DNA of 64,000 bases, from positions 4,464,001 through 4,528,000 of the forward strand of contig NC_061127.1 in NCBI RefSeq assembly GCF_905220365.1, given 5' to 3'. The DNA comes from Vanessa cardui (Eukaryota; Arthropoda; Insecta; Lepidoptera; Nymphalidae). Position numbers and translations under genes: made by a program. Shown in pieces: positions 32,753 to 44,924 of the stretch (positions within the stretch are counted from its first letter, which is position 1; the number at the start of each line of letters is the position of its first letter). Under the pieces are notes generated by a model, which was not told the DNA's origin, made no database searches, and saw only the letters and a list, made by a program, of their open reading frames with translations.

Positions 32753-33384
32753 GTTAATTGAGCCATTGTAAAAAAGTTTGCCATACTTTTTTACAATGCA
32801 CCCACCCTATCATCCCTTGTATTTGTAATATGTTTGTACAGGAAAATTAAAATATTTCTATGGCAGTAAAATAAACCGTATGTGGGTTAGCTTAACATCA
32901 GAGTCAGGGTGAAAATAAGACAAGTCAATCTTTTTCGTCTACATGGGAAATGCACATATGTATGTGTCAAAAATATCTGCTAGTTGATACGTATTTTTGA
33001 TCATTTTTATTTCGTTACAGTTTGTTTCTTTAAGAAGGGTATGTATGAAACATATATCAATTTTCAGAGTAACATGATGTATTTAAATTACCCTAATAAC
33101 GTATCATCACTCATAAGAAACGTCGCTGGTAATAGCTAGTATATAATAGGCAGTCTTATTGAGTGAGTCATCATCGCCCAACCTAAATAACTGAACTAGC
33201 GAAACTTCTAGGGCATGTTAATTTTATTAATTTCGCAGCGATTTAGATTTTTCGAAATTCAAACAAGGAACGGTGAACAAGGGAGGATATTTTATTACCA
33301 TCAATTGTTTTTTGAATTTTAATGTACGTGTTCTTCATCACAAACAATGCATAGTCAGCTATGCGAATTAAATGCATCAATCAT

Positions 33385-33530
33385 AAAATTAAGATCAAAA
33401 TATTATTTATTCAAGTAAGCTATTATAAGCACTTTTGAATCGACATGTATGTAACAGTGTTGAATTAAGTGTATAGCTACAAACGGTTCGGAAAGTTGAA
33501 TCTACCGAGAAAAACCGAGTATGTAAATTA
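33385..33530 (-). repeat. LINE L 3' end, diverged
   Basis: ATTCAAGTAAGCTATTATAA, CACTTTTGAATCGACATGTA and ACGGTTCGGAAAGTTGAATC, followed by an eroded GAGAAAAACCG. Confidence 0.6.
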
Positions 33531-34050
33531 CAATTCAATTTGAATTGTGTATATCATACCTAAAAACAAAAAAAAACATACTAAGTCAACGCTATTAAAT
33601 CTCTTTTAATTGTAACAAACAATTAGCTTCTCAATTTTAAAAATAAAATTATTATTTTTAATAAAAATATTAAATGTGTCTCCTCTATGACTTGATAAGC
33701 CTTTCATCTGATTGTTATTTACCTTTAGTGGCTCTGGTACGCTTGCAAAGGTTCCTTGCCCTTTGCTGTTTTTGTTTGGTTTTTGTGTAATCATCCTATA
33801 GAAACTCTTATTTTTATGTATGTGAAGTTGGAGCGGATAAAATTGAAATATCAATGATAATAGCTGTGATTTCTTTGAATACAATAATTTAATAAATAAA
33901 TACATTGAAAGTGATAATTTCGATGCGTTCAAAATTATTATTAATATTTATTTGATAGCTTAAAAATATTCTGGACATAAACATGTAAATTTTAGGTTTA
34001 AATATATGTAGCTAAGATACAAAGTATATATTTAGTAAGTAAGTAATAAA

Positions 34051-34205
34051 TCAAATCAAATCAAATCAATTTTATTCAAGTAAACTTCACAATGAAGCGT
34101 TTTTGAATCGTCAACAATTAAATACTACCACCGTTTCGGAAAGCAGCTTCTAGCAAGAAGAAACGGTAAGAAACTAGCATAGTTGCTCTTTTTAAATAAA
34201 CAGAT
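34051..34205 (-). repeat. LINE L 3' end
   Basis: Tail repeats AATCAAATCAAATCAAATCA, then TTTTATTCAAGTAAACTTC, ACCGTTTCGGAAAGCAGC and AAGAAGAAACGGTAAGAAAC. Confidence 0.7.
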
Positions 34206-34828
34206 TTACAATGCTGTTGTAAATGTGCCATTTACAGTAATTAGTGTCCTATGATGGAACACGAGAATAAATCCAGGCGTTTCTTTCTAAAAAGTACTCT
34301 TTAATGAATAATAAGATTTATTTATTAATTTAGTCTTAATAAATAAACAGTAATAATATAAACAATCGAATCCATAGTGGTCGTTCATCCTAACACATTA
34401 AAAGACCATTTCAAATTGAATTCACATTCCCCCCCTTTGTTAGGTGGAAGTTATCCCACACTCCGAACTTTCAATCCGGAGTAAGGAGTAACTCACCGTA
34501 CAATCAAAGTGCTTTAATTAGTCAGTCTTCTGACTCAAATTTGACCTATTTGCTATTTAAATTACATCAAGCTAAACTAGATGTGCTGATTGAGCCATAC
34601 GTATATTTTTCTCGTCCATTATTACGAGGATTTACTGAAAATGGCTTAAATTTAAATATGATTTTCTATTTTTGATATGTTTCAAGTATTTATTACATAG
34701 TTATAATATATTTATATCAAGTTAAGTTGCAAAATTATAAAGATTTTTTTTATAGTTTTTGTATGCAGTTATTGTGCGTTTTGGTTGCGTTTAGGTTTAA
34801 CGGTTGTAACGGTTTTTATTGTATTTTT
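34206..34828. other. No gene; unidentified GC-mixed block
   Basis: 34430-34510 contains a run of seven C followed by GGTGGAAGTTATCCCACACT and CCGGAGTAAGGAGTAACTCA, which looks like repeat DNA but has no second copy in the window. Confidence 0.3.
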
Positions 34829-34865
34829 TATATATTCTGATGGTACGTAACCATCAGAATATATA
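34829..34865. repeat. 16-bp perfect hairpin, 5-base loop
   Basis: TATATATTCTGATGGT, loop ACGTA, ACCATCAGAATATATA. Exact complementarity over all 16 positions. Confidence 0.95.
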
Positions 34866-34869
34866 AACA

Positions 34870-35890
34870 AGAAAAGTTTCCAAATTATCAATCTTACAGT
34901 TACAAATCGAATATATTTTATGTAATGTGGGTTGTGATATTTTAATTTTAAAAACGACCTTAATTTTAAAGTTATTCAGCGGGTGTTAAAAACAGATTCA
35001 TCTCTTTCTGTCATTTATAATTCACATTTGAGAGAAGAATACAGAGTATTTTTTAACTAATAATAAATATATATAAATTTTACATTTTGTGAAGCAGTGA
35101 AGTGAACGCATTTTCAACTGATATACATACAAGTCAGTGTTATGAAGTCGAAATTTTTACGTATATACACGTAAAAAATATGGTGTATATAACTTATTTA
35201 AATAAATAAATAAAATAATCAACATTTGTCGGCAGATTATTTATGAATTAAATATATGGTATATTTCATTAATAAATAATCGGTTTCATACATAAATACA
35301 TTATTGAATATTATTAATATTTTACAGAAAACTTTTAATTTTCATTCATTTCCTTTGTAAAGATGACATTTTCATCATAAAGTCTTTCAGATGATTAGTA
35401 AAAAATATATGTTTAAGGCTTACGAGTATATTCAGAATTGAGTAAAACCTCTTTTTTACGAATAAAGCTTATTTAAAAATGTAGATAAACACGATAAAAT
35501 CCGTCCCTTCACATGCATCTATTTATCATTTCATAACCGTGGCGGTCAACGTGGTCCGGATCCCTTTAATTAAAACGAGCACCATTTGTCAGTCGAACAA
35601 CATTGATGAAACGGTTTTTCATTGTTTAATTGTATATATATCTAATAAAAAAAACATTTGCAAATTTCATTCAATCTTTCTTTCAGGTTAAGAACGTAGC
35701 TCATTAGAAGAACCGCCCAGAAATTAAGAAGGTTTTCTTTTTCATCAAAGACATAATTTTAATTACTATATTTATATTAGATTTATGTGACTAGTATGAA
35801 AATCCCAGACATTGAATCAAAACTTTGTATATCATATTTTATAACGTAATTTTTAGACGACTTCTTGCTTTGTTAAATTATGACGAATTC
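34870..35890. other. No gene seen
   Basis: AT-rich without recognised repeats or exons. Confidence 0.35.
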
Positions 35891-35901
35891 CCTAATTATA
35901 C

Positions 35902-36211
35902 TATAGAGTCGAGATGGCCCAGTGGTTATAACGCGTGCATCTTAACCGATGATTGCGGGTTCAAACCCAGGCAAGCACCGCTGATTCATGTGCTTAATTT
36001 GTCTTTATAATTCATCTCGTGCTCAGCGGTGAAGGAAAACATCGTGAGGAAACCTGCATGTGACAAATTTCATCTTAATTCTGCCACATGTGCATCCACC
36101 AACCCGCATTGGAACAGCGTGCTGGAATATGTTCCAAACCTTCTCCTCAAAGGGAGAGGAGGCCTTTAGCCCAGCCCAGCAGTGGGAATTTACAGGCTGT
36201 TGTTGTTGTTT
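35902..36211 (+). mobile_element. SINE A, full-length with exact 11-bp TSD
   Basis: The copy has intact A box (TGGCCCAGTGG) and B box (GGGTTCAAACCC), and ends GGCTGTTGTTGTTGTT. CCTAATTATAC precedes it (35891-35901) and follows it (36212-36222) exactly, a target duplication that shows LINE-type insertion and a recent date. A small duplication (CCCAGCCCAGCAG) sits near its end. Confidence 0.93.
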
Positions 36212-36589
36212 CCTAATTATACAAAACGTAATCTAATCTTAAATGTATATAACTAATAAGTAATTTAACCCTAAGTAGAAAAGAAACAAATTCGACGTCC
36301 AGAAATCCACAATAACAATAATCAATAGACGCGCTTATACAAATAAAAAGAAAAGCTTACTTATGTTTTAAAAAACTAAAATGGAACTTATACCAAATTA
36401 CGGGAATCTGCGGACAACCGCTAGAGACTTAAGTTTGATTATGGTTCAGAGTGTTCTTATTTATTTCAGATTAGTTTAACGAGTATGCCCATTGTGGTTT
36501 GACTTAAATGTTTTAATACGCTCGGCACTCCAAAAGCCTTTATTTAAATCAGATGTAATTACGATGTACTATATCATCACTATCATTAC

Positions 36590-36745
36590 ATAGTATACGA
36601 CAAAGTTGCTTACCGCTGTCTGTCCGCCTAGATCTTAAAAATTACGAATCTGATTCTGATGCGGTTTGTTTTAATAGATAGAGTGATTCGAGAGGAAAGG
36701 TTTTGTATATAATATATGGACAATTTAGTATCAGTATTAGTCAAC
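36590..36745 (+). repeat. Repeat G, 5' part
   Basis: ATGCGGTTTGTTTTAATAGA then TAGAGTGATTCGAGAGG and TTTTGTATATAATATATGGA match 14440-14530; the CTAGT end is missing. Confidence 0.55.
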
Positions 36746-36954
36746 TTATAATATAATATATAGGTAGGTTATTATTCATACTAATGATATAAGTCCCATG
36801 TGCAGTTTAAACACTTGGAATTTGGAATAACAATGCAAAAACTTTCAATAAAGGTCACCATGCATTACGCCACAAAAGGTACCAGTAACTAGTTTTATTG
36901 TTTATTGGATATGATTATTGCCTTAATATAAATAACTCTTATGTAAATAAAGTC

Positions 36955-37095
36955 ATAGTCGAAGTCAAAAACCTTTATTCAAAATAGAAGTGTTTACACT
37001 TTCTCATTGATTGTCGAAAATCTACCACCGGTTCGGAATATATTGTAATACCCCAGACCTGAGAAGAACCGGCGAAAGAAACTCAGCGGGATCTA
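36955..37095 (-). repeat. LINE 3' end related to L
   Basis: GTCAAAAACCTTTATTCAAA, TAGAAGTGTTTACACTTTC, CTACCACCGGTTCGGAATAT and AGAAGAACCGGCGAAAGAAA. It shares the CCGGTTCGGAA...GAAGAACCGGC core with L but has a different tail, so it is a sister family. Confidence 0.6.
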
Positions 37096-37469
37096 TTTTT
37101 TTCTTTTTTTTTTATAATGTAAATTTAGAATATACAATAATAAACATATTTTTGTTATTTAAAACAGCCTGGAAGCGATCATTTCATTCCCAAGGTGTGC
37201 AGTCAATAAATGTTATCTGTTATATAATGAAACCTACGAAAAATTCTTCACTAGAAATAGAAATGATAAAAAAGGCCCTTCATTTATTACAATAGAATAG
37301 AATAAATATATGAATTACTATGCAGTTGCTATGGGTGGTTCCGATTCGAACTAACCTAAAATGTTATTCGTAGATACTAAAGTTCGGCGGTTGTGAGAAT
37401 GCTTTCTGACATCTGTCAGCTGTAACACAACACAAATAAACAGCTGATATAACCTTGTAACTTATATAA

Positions 37470-37996
37470 AACAAGCTGTGCCCGCTACCTTGAACGCGCG
37501 TTTGAATTTAACATAAAAATATTATTGAAGCATAAGTTACTCCTTATTATATCAGTTTTATACCAGTGAAAGTCCCGTCAAAATTGGTCCAGCCGTTCCA
37601 GAGATTAGCCGGAACAAACTGACAGACAGACAAAAATAGTAAAAAAATATTATTTTGGTATATATACATATGCATTGAGTAATAAATTTTTATAAATAAA
37701 AAAAAACCGCCTTCAAAAATGAACTAAAAAGAAAAAAATAATCAGTTACATCCATATCCAATTTACGATTTTTTAATCACCTCTCAAAGTCGGCGCCCAC
37801 AACCTGTAAAACACGCCCTTTCAAACAAAAAAAGAATTGTCAAAATCGGCCCAGCCATCTTCGAGTAATTCGGTAACATACATAAAAAATTTAAAAAAAA
37901 GGCCCCGACGAATTGAGAACCTCCTCCTTTTTTTGAAGTCGGTTAAAAAGGGCTATTTCAATATTACAAACAGGCACTCCAATTATATTTTATGTA
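37470..37996 (-). repeat. Repeat E (reverse) interrupted by repeat H
   Basis: The reverse E starts ACAAGCTGTGCCCGCTACCT and runs through CCAGCCGTTCCAGAGATTAG to about 37690. It resumes at 37948 with GGGCTATTTCAATATTACAA then ACAGGCACTCCAATTATATT. The gap is repeat H. Confidence 0.65.
37690..37947. repeat. Repeat H nested in repeat E
   Basis: It begins AAATAAAAAAAAACCGCCTT and ends TTTTTTTGAAGTCGGTTAAA. The last motif is a common lepidopteran repeat end, and a piece of it (TTTGAAGTCAGTTAAAAACC) recurs at 48234. No ORF. Confidence 0.55.
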
Positions 37997-38494
37997 AAGA
38001 TGAAATATAGTGAAAAATTATACCACCTACTGTTAATTTAAATCACGGTTTCGCTTGGAAACGTTGTTTAGCGGAGTTAAGTCAAAAAGCTATTTCTCTC
38101 ATCTGTCTGAATTGTATTGATATCTGTGAGAGGAAGACAACACACCTTATCCACGCACTAAATAATATTTATCGGTATAGCTTTTGGTGATATGGTTTGT
38201 TAGAAGGGCTAGGGTTAACAGCACTTCTCGGTTTTGTCGTTCATTCGATCACGGACCAGTGTTTCGAATTCTCTAATCGGCTGGACCGATTATACTAGTA
38301 ATTGTTGTTGTTGTTGTTGTGCATCTCAAGTACGAAGAGTTTAAGACAGCCCAACCCTCGCCCTGGCTTCTTATGATATAAATTGCAAAAGAGCAGGAGG
38401 CTATACAACTCAATGATAAAAGTCAATTTAGTTTATTCATAATAGTAGTTTTTTTTTTAATCGCATCTCCGTTTTACAAGAAGAAATATGTAAT

Positions 38495-38640
38495 ACTAAA
38501 TGTCGTCCGCGGCTTCGCTTGCGTTTTAAGGGTTGGTTGTCATGTGTTAGGCAAAAAAGGAGCTGGTTTGGCTGTGAAGCGACAGACGGACAGACCGATA
38601 GAGTTACTTTCACATTTATAATATTACTATAGAAGTATAG
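38495..38640 (-). repeat. Repeat F, reverse copy
   Basis: GTCCGCGGCTTCGCTTGCGT, TGTCATGTGTTAGGCAAAAA and AGTTACTTTCACATTTATAA. It is deleted in the middle. A (TTG)6 run at 38299-38319 lies upstream. Confidence 0.6.
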
Positions 38641-39162
38641 ATTTATAGCTAATCTTGTAGAATAATCATTCGCAAGTTACATTGTTACTTTAAAAACGTT
38701 TAATTATGATTACATTTGCAAGTGCATTTTTTCGCTGACGTATTTTAGTTTCAGTCACATGTTCAAAAGCGTTCAATTTGCATTTTTATAAACCATACAA
38801 ACGGCAAAGGGAACGGAACAAAGAGCCGGCGATAAATTAACCTAAATACCGTCATATCTCTAAAATTCTACATTGTTTAAAAAAATATATATCACTGGAC
38901 AAAAGTTTTTTCTGGTCATTTTCACTGATATGGAATACGCTTGAAAATTTGGAATGTAATGTCCATTTAAATGTTATATTACGATGATGTATTATATCAA
39001 TTTGAATCTCTGTTTTATTTCAATCTTTGTATCAGTTTGTATGGGCGGGATTTTATTGTCTGAAATACACGGATATAAATATATTACATATTATATATTT
39101 TGAATGTTTTTATTAAAAAGATTGCTGATGATGATGACTTGTTTGATGGGACGGCACTTACT

Positions 39163-39425
39163 TGGTGTAGGGCTTAGTGCAAGCCCGCCTGGGTAGGTAC
39201 CACCCACTGATCAGATATTCTACCGCTAAACAACAGTACGCAGTATTGTTGTGTTCCGGTTTGAAGGGTGAGGAGCCAGTGTAACTACAGGCACAAGAGA
39301 CATCTTAGTTCCCAAGTTAGTAGTTGGTGGTTAATATTTCTTACAGCGTTATTGTCTATGGGTGATGGTGACCACTTACCATCAGGTGGCCCATATGCTC
39401 GTCCGCCAAGCTATTCCATTAAAAA
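39163..39425 (+). repeat. Repeat B
   Basis: CTTGGTGTAGGGCTTAGTGC to CCGCCAAGCTATTCCATTAA and an A-run, with a deletion around GTTGGTGGTTAATATTTC. Confidence 0.82.
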
Positions 39426-39868
39426 AACCGATACTAAAAAAATTGAGATTTTTTAAATTTAAAACAAGAGTACTAATAATCCATATATATACATACGTAT
39501 GCATAAGGATACCTTTACACGCCTTGTACGATACCCTAATTTCAAGAACGACGTAACTTCTGAGAAAATACATATGTGTAATAACGAAAATGTTTTTAAT
39601 GTGTTAGTATTTTTGTACGTACATGCTTGAAATTATTTCTATTAAAAATGTTTGATATAAACTTATGTTCGAACAAGTATATAAAGACTGTTGGCATCGT
39701 GCATCACCCAAACGAGCTGTTAATGCTTTTGTTGGAATTAAAAAAAATAAAGAGTTTGCGACATTCAGAAATATCATATGTCCAATATAGCTTTTCTATA
39801 TTCCATAAAATGTCATGGTCTTTCAAGTTAACGGTTCTATATTTTAGTGATACATGATATTTGAGGAA

Positions 39869-39893
39869 TGCTAAATCTAAGTTATGTCGTACT
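39869..39893. repeat. Solitary terminal repeat of MITE M
   Basis: TGCTAAATCTAAGTTATGTC then GTACTA followed by TA matches only the right end of the M elements at 7954 and 13552; no left end is found upstream. Confidence 0.6.
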
Positions 39894-40138
39894 ATACAAT
39901 GGACGATGTTAAATGGTTAAATTAGCGATCAGTAGGTAAAGCAATTGATCTTTGTCAGCATCGAAATAGCTCTGTTTTGACGACTTAGCTCTTTCCTTGC
40001 GAGTTACGACGGTAAAACAATCACCATCCACACAAGTTAGTCTCAACTAATTTTAATCCATGCTAGCCGGTTGTATGAATTCCAATTAGTACATTTATTT
40101 TAGTAAGATTTTAAAGCGCTTTTTTGTATATAACCCGG

Positions 40139-40160
40139 TATATATATATATATATATAGA
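40139..40160. repeat. (TA)n microsatellite
   Basis: About ten uninterrupted TA units. Confidence 0.9.
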
Positions 40161-40582
40161 TAGGTTATATAAATCGGTCAAAATTTTCGGAAGTGTGTAA
40201 ATATCATAATCAAAATATGACGTACCGGGCAGTCAAAGAATAGTGATCTGAATAAGTGACTTAAACAATCCTCCGTAGTTCCACGTTGCACAAAGCTCAC
40301 GTGAACACATCATGATGCACGATAACGCGCAAGAATCGAACCTAATCTCTCTTCAGTGTCATTAAACTTATTCCACATAGTTCTAATGTAGTTTGTTTAA
40401 TGTAAATAACATCAAAGATGCCAGTATTATCATACTCTAAGTTTTATTGTTGTTCGTTTCGTATCACGCGGAATTTATTCTGTACTTAGAAACTGAACCA
40501 CGAAAATAAAATACAGAAAGATCTGCGTAATTCTTACGTAAATATTTTCTGTCTTCTTCTTCTTCCCATCACTATCAGTTCT

Positions 40583-40712
40583 ACTAGGTAGTAGGGCTTG
40601 GAGTTGGAACCACCCACTCATCAGATATTCAACGCCAAACAGTAGTACCTACATCGATAAGTTCTGGTTAGAAGGTTGAGTGAACCAGTGTGACTACGTA
40701 CAAAGGGGAAAA
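40583..40712 (+). repeat. Repeat B fragment
   Basis: AGGTAGTAGGGCTTGGAGTT, ACCACCCACTCATCAGATAT and TGAGTGAACCAGTGTGACTA. The remainder is lost or dispersed (TGCCATTGTCTATGGAGCAC near 40793). Confidence 0.6.
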
Positions 40713-41289
40713 AAAGAAATTTTATTGGAAGTGGCGATGCTTATATTGATGATTCTTTTGATGTATGATAATTGGTTATAATTTTCTAATGTGCCATTGT
40801 CTATGGAGCACTTACCATAAGATTGTCACGTCAGCCTTTATAATTAAAAAGTATGCATATACAGTCGCTTGCGGTTATTCCATTAAGTTAAGGTCTTTGG
40901 AGGTTTTCTATCACTGTAAGAAAAACTATTTAGAAGAATTCTACGTTCAGCTATGGTTGTATTAAAGTCGTTTGTCGTTTTCGCGAATACTCTTTTGTAC
41001 TGCAGAATAATAGCCTACATAGGCGCTTCTACAGTACATGCTAGTACAGACTAAGACATGTAAATGATCCATTTGTAAAATATCTGAAAAAAAGTTAACC
41101 ATGAACAATGTCGGTGATTCTGCCAGATCATACATATATCATTACAAAGTTCGTGTTATAACTATTAAATAATAAATAAAAATAAAATAAAAAGCCTTTT
41201 GCACAATGCTGCTTTTAGTACAATTTCGAAAAAAGAAAGATTATGAATATTAAGAAGAAAAAAGTTAATACATACTAGTTTTTACAATC

Positions 41290-41460
41290 TTTAGTATTTT
41301 TAGCAAGAACCCCTCCTACGGCCTCCTCTAAAGAAGTCCATTTTTCTCGGTCTTGTGCGATTTGCAGCCAGCAGGAGCCAGTGATTTTTACGATTTCATC
41401 TTCAGATATCTTCAGGTCTGCCTCTGTGGCGCTTGCCCTATAGGACCTTCCATTTGGTTA
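41290..41460 (-). pseudogene. Endonuclease/reverse transcriptase LINE, C-terminal fragment
   Basis: On the - strand one frame reads ATEADLKISEDEIVKITGSC, WLQIAQDREKWTSLEEAVGG, VLAKNTKDC. The pattern I-V-K-I-x-G-S-x-W-x-x-I-A-Q-D-R-x-x-W-x-x-L-E-E-A is the hallmark C-terminal end of the endonuclease-RT proteins of many arthropod LINEs (family consensus remembered as RW.DDI.K.AG..W..LAQDR..W..L.EAY). It begins without the RT core. It is a different LINE type from those at 27542 and 47887. Confidence 0.7.
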
Positions 41461-41737
41461 CCCTGTTAAATACTACAATTAATTTATTGTGTCATATAAC
41501 AATATTCATTAAGCTGAGCAATCATTTTGTTAAGTGACTCTTAAACATTAAGTATCACTTCAGATTACAGAGTAAACTAGCAGTTTCACCAATTACTTTC
41601 AACATGGTTGAAAACGCTCATGACTAAAGCCATAAAGTACGTATATGTTTGTATCTATACATGTATATTTATTCTTACTAGGTGCCTTGCCTTCCTGAAT
41701 TCATACAGGTAAAATTGATAGAGTTACGGTCCAAAAA

Positions 41738-42018
41738 GAGTCAAGATGGTTAGAACGCTTGCATCTTAACCGATGATTCAAGTCAAGGCAAGCACAGCTG
41801 ATTTATGTGCTTAATTTGTCTCGTGCTTAGCGGTTAAGGAAAACATCGTGAGAAAACCTGCATGTGACTAATTTCATAGAAATTCTGCCACATGTGTATT
41901 CCAACAACCCGCATTGTAACAGCTCGGTGGAATATGTTCCAAAACCTTCTCCTCAAAGGGAGAGGAGGCCTTTAGCCCAGAAGTGGGAATTTACAGGCTA
42001 TTGTTGTTGTTGTTGTTT
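41738..42018 (+). mobile_element. SINE A with damaged promoter
   Basis: The head reads GAGTCAAGATGGTTAGAACG, having lost the CCCAGTGG of the A box, and the B box is replaced by GATTCAAGTCAAGGC. The 3' end is intact with TTGTTGTTGTTG. A duplicate tail (TTTATAGGCTGTTGTTGTTG) follows at 42069-42092. Confidence 0.8.
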
Positions 42019-42447
42019 ATGTGATTTGATTATTATTATTTATGTTTTTTTCAGAATTATATTATTGGAATTTATAGGCTGTTGTTGTTGTTACGGCCTC
42101 TGTCGCGAAAGGACTTACTGTGATAAATTTTGAGTCAATTGGACTTGCATTCCGAGATTTCGTCGTGATACAGTTCTATTAGGTATATAGCGATATAAAT
42201 AGTGTTTTCTTTCCATGAAAATATAAGAAACTTGATTTGAGTTGACTTATATTTCATTTAATACAAATATATTCCTCTGAGTTTCTTTTTAATGGTGTTA
42301 CAAACATACAAAGTATTTTGTCAGCGTTAAGAAAAGGGGCCAGACCAAAGATTTTCATATTAAATCTCATATGAATGTATATACGAAATAAAAGCAAATT
42401 TATTTTTTAAAATTGCAATTAGTCTACTTGGTATTAAGTGTTCATAT

Positions 42448-42562
42448 GTATTCCACCAACCCGCATTGGAACAGCGTGGTGGAATATGTTCCAAACCTTC
42501 TTCTCAAAGGGAGAGGAGGCCTTTAGCCCAGCAGTGGGAATTTACAGGCTGTTGTTGTTGTA
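42448..42562 (+). mobile_element. SINE A, 5'-truncated
   Basis: It starts inside the body at GTATTCCACCAACCCGCATT and ends CTGTTGTTGTTGTAT. Truncation at the 5' end is typical of incomplete reverse transcription. Confidence 0.85.
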
Positions 42563-42784
42563 TAGGTAGTAGAGTATTGTAGAGCCACGGGGGAGCCTTT
42601 TATGTGGGGATCATATTCTTATTAATCGCTTAATATATCGGTTTTAAAAGTAAGCCGGTGTAACTTAAGGCAATTACAGACCGATTTATATGATTATGGA
42701 TAAAAGAAATACTATTTGAGCGTATGAGCTCGTGTTACACAGCTACCGCGAGTAGCAGCTAGTATTATATAACGAATGGTTAGT

Positions 42785-42870
42785 ATTATTGAGTTTCTTG
42801 CCGGTTCTTCGGTAGAATCTGCAATCCGAACCGGTGCTAGCTTTCCTTAATATAGTTTGATATGAAGATT
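42785..42870 (+). repeat. LINE L 3' fragment
   Basis: TATTGAGTTTCTTGCCGGTT, CTTCGGTAGAATCTGC and ATCCGAACCGGTGCTAGC. Confidence 0.6.
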
Positions 42871-42904
42871 CAAACTGTATAAAGTAAAGCTACCTAAACT
42901 AAAG

Positions 42905-43206
42905 TTTTTTTTTTCTTTTTTTATGGTATAGGTTAGCGGACGAGCATATGGGCCATCTGATGGTAAGTGGTCACCATCACCCATAGACAATGACGCTGTA
43001 AGAAATATTAAGTAACTATTCCTTACATTGTCAATGTGCCACCAGCCTTGGGAACTAAGTTTTTTATGTCCCTTGTGCCTGTAGTTACACTGGCTCACTC
43101 AACCTTCAAACCGGAACACAACAACACTAAGTACTGTTATTTGGCGTTAGAATAACTGATGAGTGGGTGGTACCTGCCCAGACGGGCTTGCACAAAGCCC
43201 TACCAC
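42905..43206 (-). repeat. Repeat B, full-length
   Basis: T-run and ATGGTATAGGTTAGCGGACG to GCACAAAGCCCTACCACCAA. Confidence 0.87.
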
Positions 43207-43639
43207 CAATTAAACGAGTAGGCTTTAAAGTACTCGAATAATATTTTGATCTGTATGCCATTAAGGTTATAAATATAGTTTTATTTCCCCTGATTATTTC
43301 CTTCCCAGTTTATTCCTTGTTCTTACAATACGCACAATGTGATTACTACACGTATCGGGTGTAATATTGGCCTCGGTGACCTAGTTATTGTGTCGACCCA
43401 TGTTTTATCACCTCAACACATCTCTGTTTAGTCAAATCGGTAGTACTGTTTTTGACGTTACGTATTGTGTACGTAGAAATAGAAAACGGTGAAACAATGT
43501 AATTTTTTATTTAGTCCTTTTCAAATCACATAAACATACACACGTTTACATTGTCATTGCTTGCAACATATGTTAAATTCAATGCATCGTCAATGATTTA
43601 TAAAAATATTGTTGAAAACATTCCCTGTAATCTGTAATC

Positions 43640-43908
43640 TCATGGCCTCCTTTCCTATTAAGGAGAGGGCTTGGAACATATTCCACCACGCTGTTCCAAT
43701 GCGGGTTGGTGGAATGTACATGTGGCAGAATTTCAATGAAATTAAACACATGCAGGTTTCCTTACGATGTTTTCCTTCACCGCCTAGCACGAGATGAATT
43801 ATAAACACAAATTAAGCACATTATATATAGTGGTGCTTGCCTGGGTTTGAACCCGAAATCATCGGTTAAGATGCACGTGTTCTAACCACTGGGCCATCTC
43901 GGCTCACT
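43640..43908 (-). mobile_element. SINE A, subfamily 2
   Basis: It lacks its 3' terminal 40 bp (begins CTCATGGCCTCCTTTCCTAT) but has the full head (GGGCCATCTCGGCTC). Frames on both strands are artefacts. Confidence 0.83.
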
Positions 43909-43914
43909 ATATCG

Positions 43915-44920
43915 TTTATAAGACAAAAAAAAAACAAATAATTAGAGGTATATTTCTCGATCGAACACTTTCGAACTATAACGAATGAAAACATCAAAAC
44001 AAATAATATGAATAAATGTTTCGGCTAATCGATACCTCGTTCAAATGTTTAGGTACACAAACGTTTCAAGGTAAATGAAATTAGTTTTCGAAGTAGCGAA
44101 TACAAAATTGAGATTCCAACTCTTAATAGCTTATCGGTCTTAGTTCAATTATCCACGTCAATGGATACGATTGGCAAACATCTTGACATTAATTTAGTAA
44201 CCGTTCGACCGTACAATGAATCGCTGTGTTTTCGCAAACGTGTGTGAGGATAAAGTTGATTTTACATGCGCATGTTCACACATTTTAATGATTCACGATA
44301 AACTGTTCAATAATAATGCTTCTATCTTTGTTGTTTATTTCGACAGCGATTACATTCGTGGATTGTTACTTTATTTTTTTAAATATATTAATGATTTCCT
44401 TAAGTATATAAACTGATATTTACAATATGCGTTGCTAGGATTCTGGTAGAATTGAAGTGATGCACTCGAAAATAGTCTTTACTGTTAACAAAGAAAATGT
44501 TTAATATTATGCTGAACTAAAAAAAAAAAATAGAAATACAAAATAATGTAGTGCGATTCGGTGAAGGTTTTGTAAATGAAACTAATAAACAAATATGATT
44601 CGTAATGTGACTGGCCTTAAAGATTAAAAATTGACATAATCTCGTGTTATATTATAGAAAGAAAAAAAGTCTTTTATTTGCGCAAAAACTTAAATATATT
44701 ATAAATAATAATAGGTTATTTTTATGAAACTACTCAACATACATATTTTAAAGAAAATAAATCATTTTATTATATTAAAATTATAACATAAATATACTTT
44801 TAAGCAGTGAACCGTTCGAAGTTAACAAATCGCTTGTTACATAATTAAGTTAAGAACGAATGCAATAGACAGGTTTAATGGAGTTTAACATAAAATAAAT
44901 AGCTCGTTCGTTATAACGAC
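43915..44920. other. No gene seen
   Basis: AT-rich; the 66-codon frame at 44216 has no motif. Confidence 0.35.
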
Positions 44921-44924
44921 TGCA

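Noticed and set aside
33606..33932. Minus-strand 108-codon ORF with a mixed-composition centre
   Set aside because: Ends are AT-rich low-complexity and the centre (KGQGTFASVPEPLKVNN) matches no family I know; support is too weak to call.
35930..35990. tRNA-like heads of SINE A and SINE D as tRNA genes
   Set aside because: They have A and B boxes but no paired acceptor stem or proper anticodon arm and are followed by SINE bodies.
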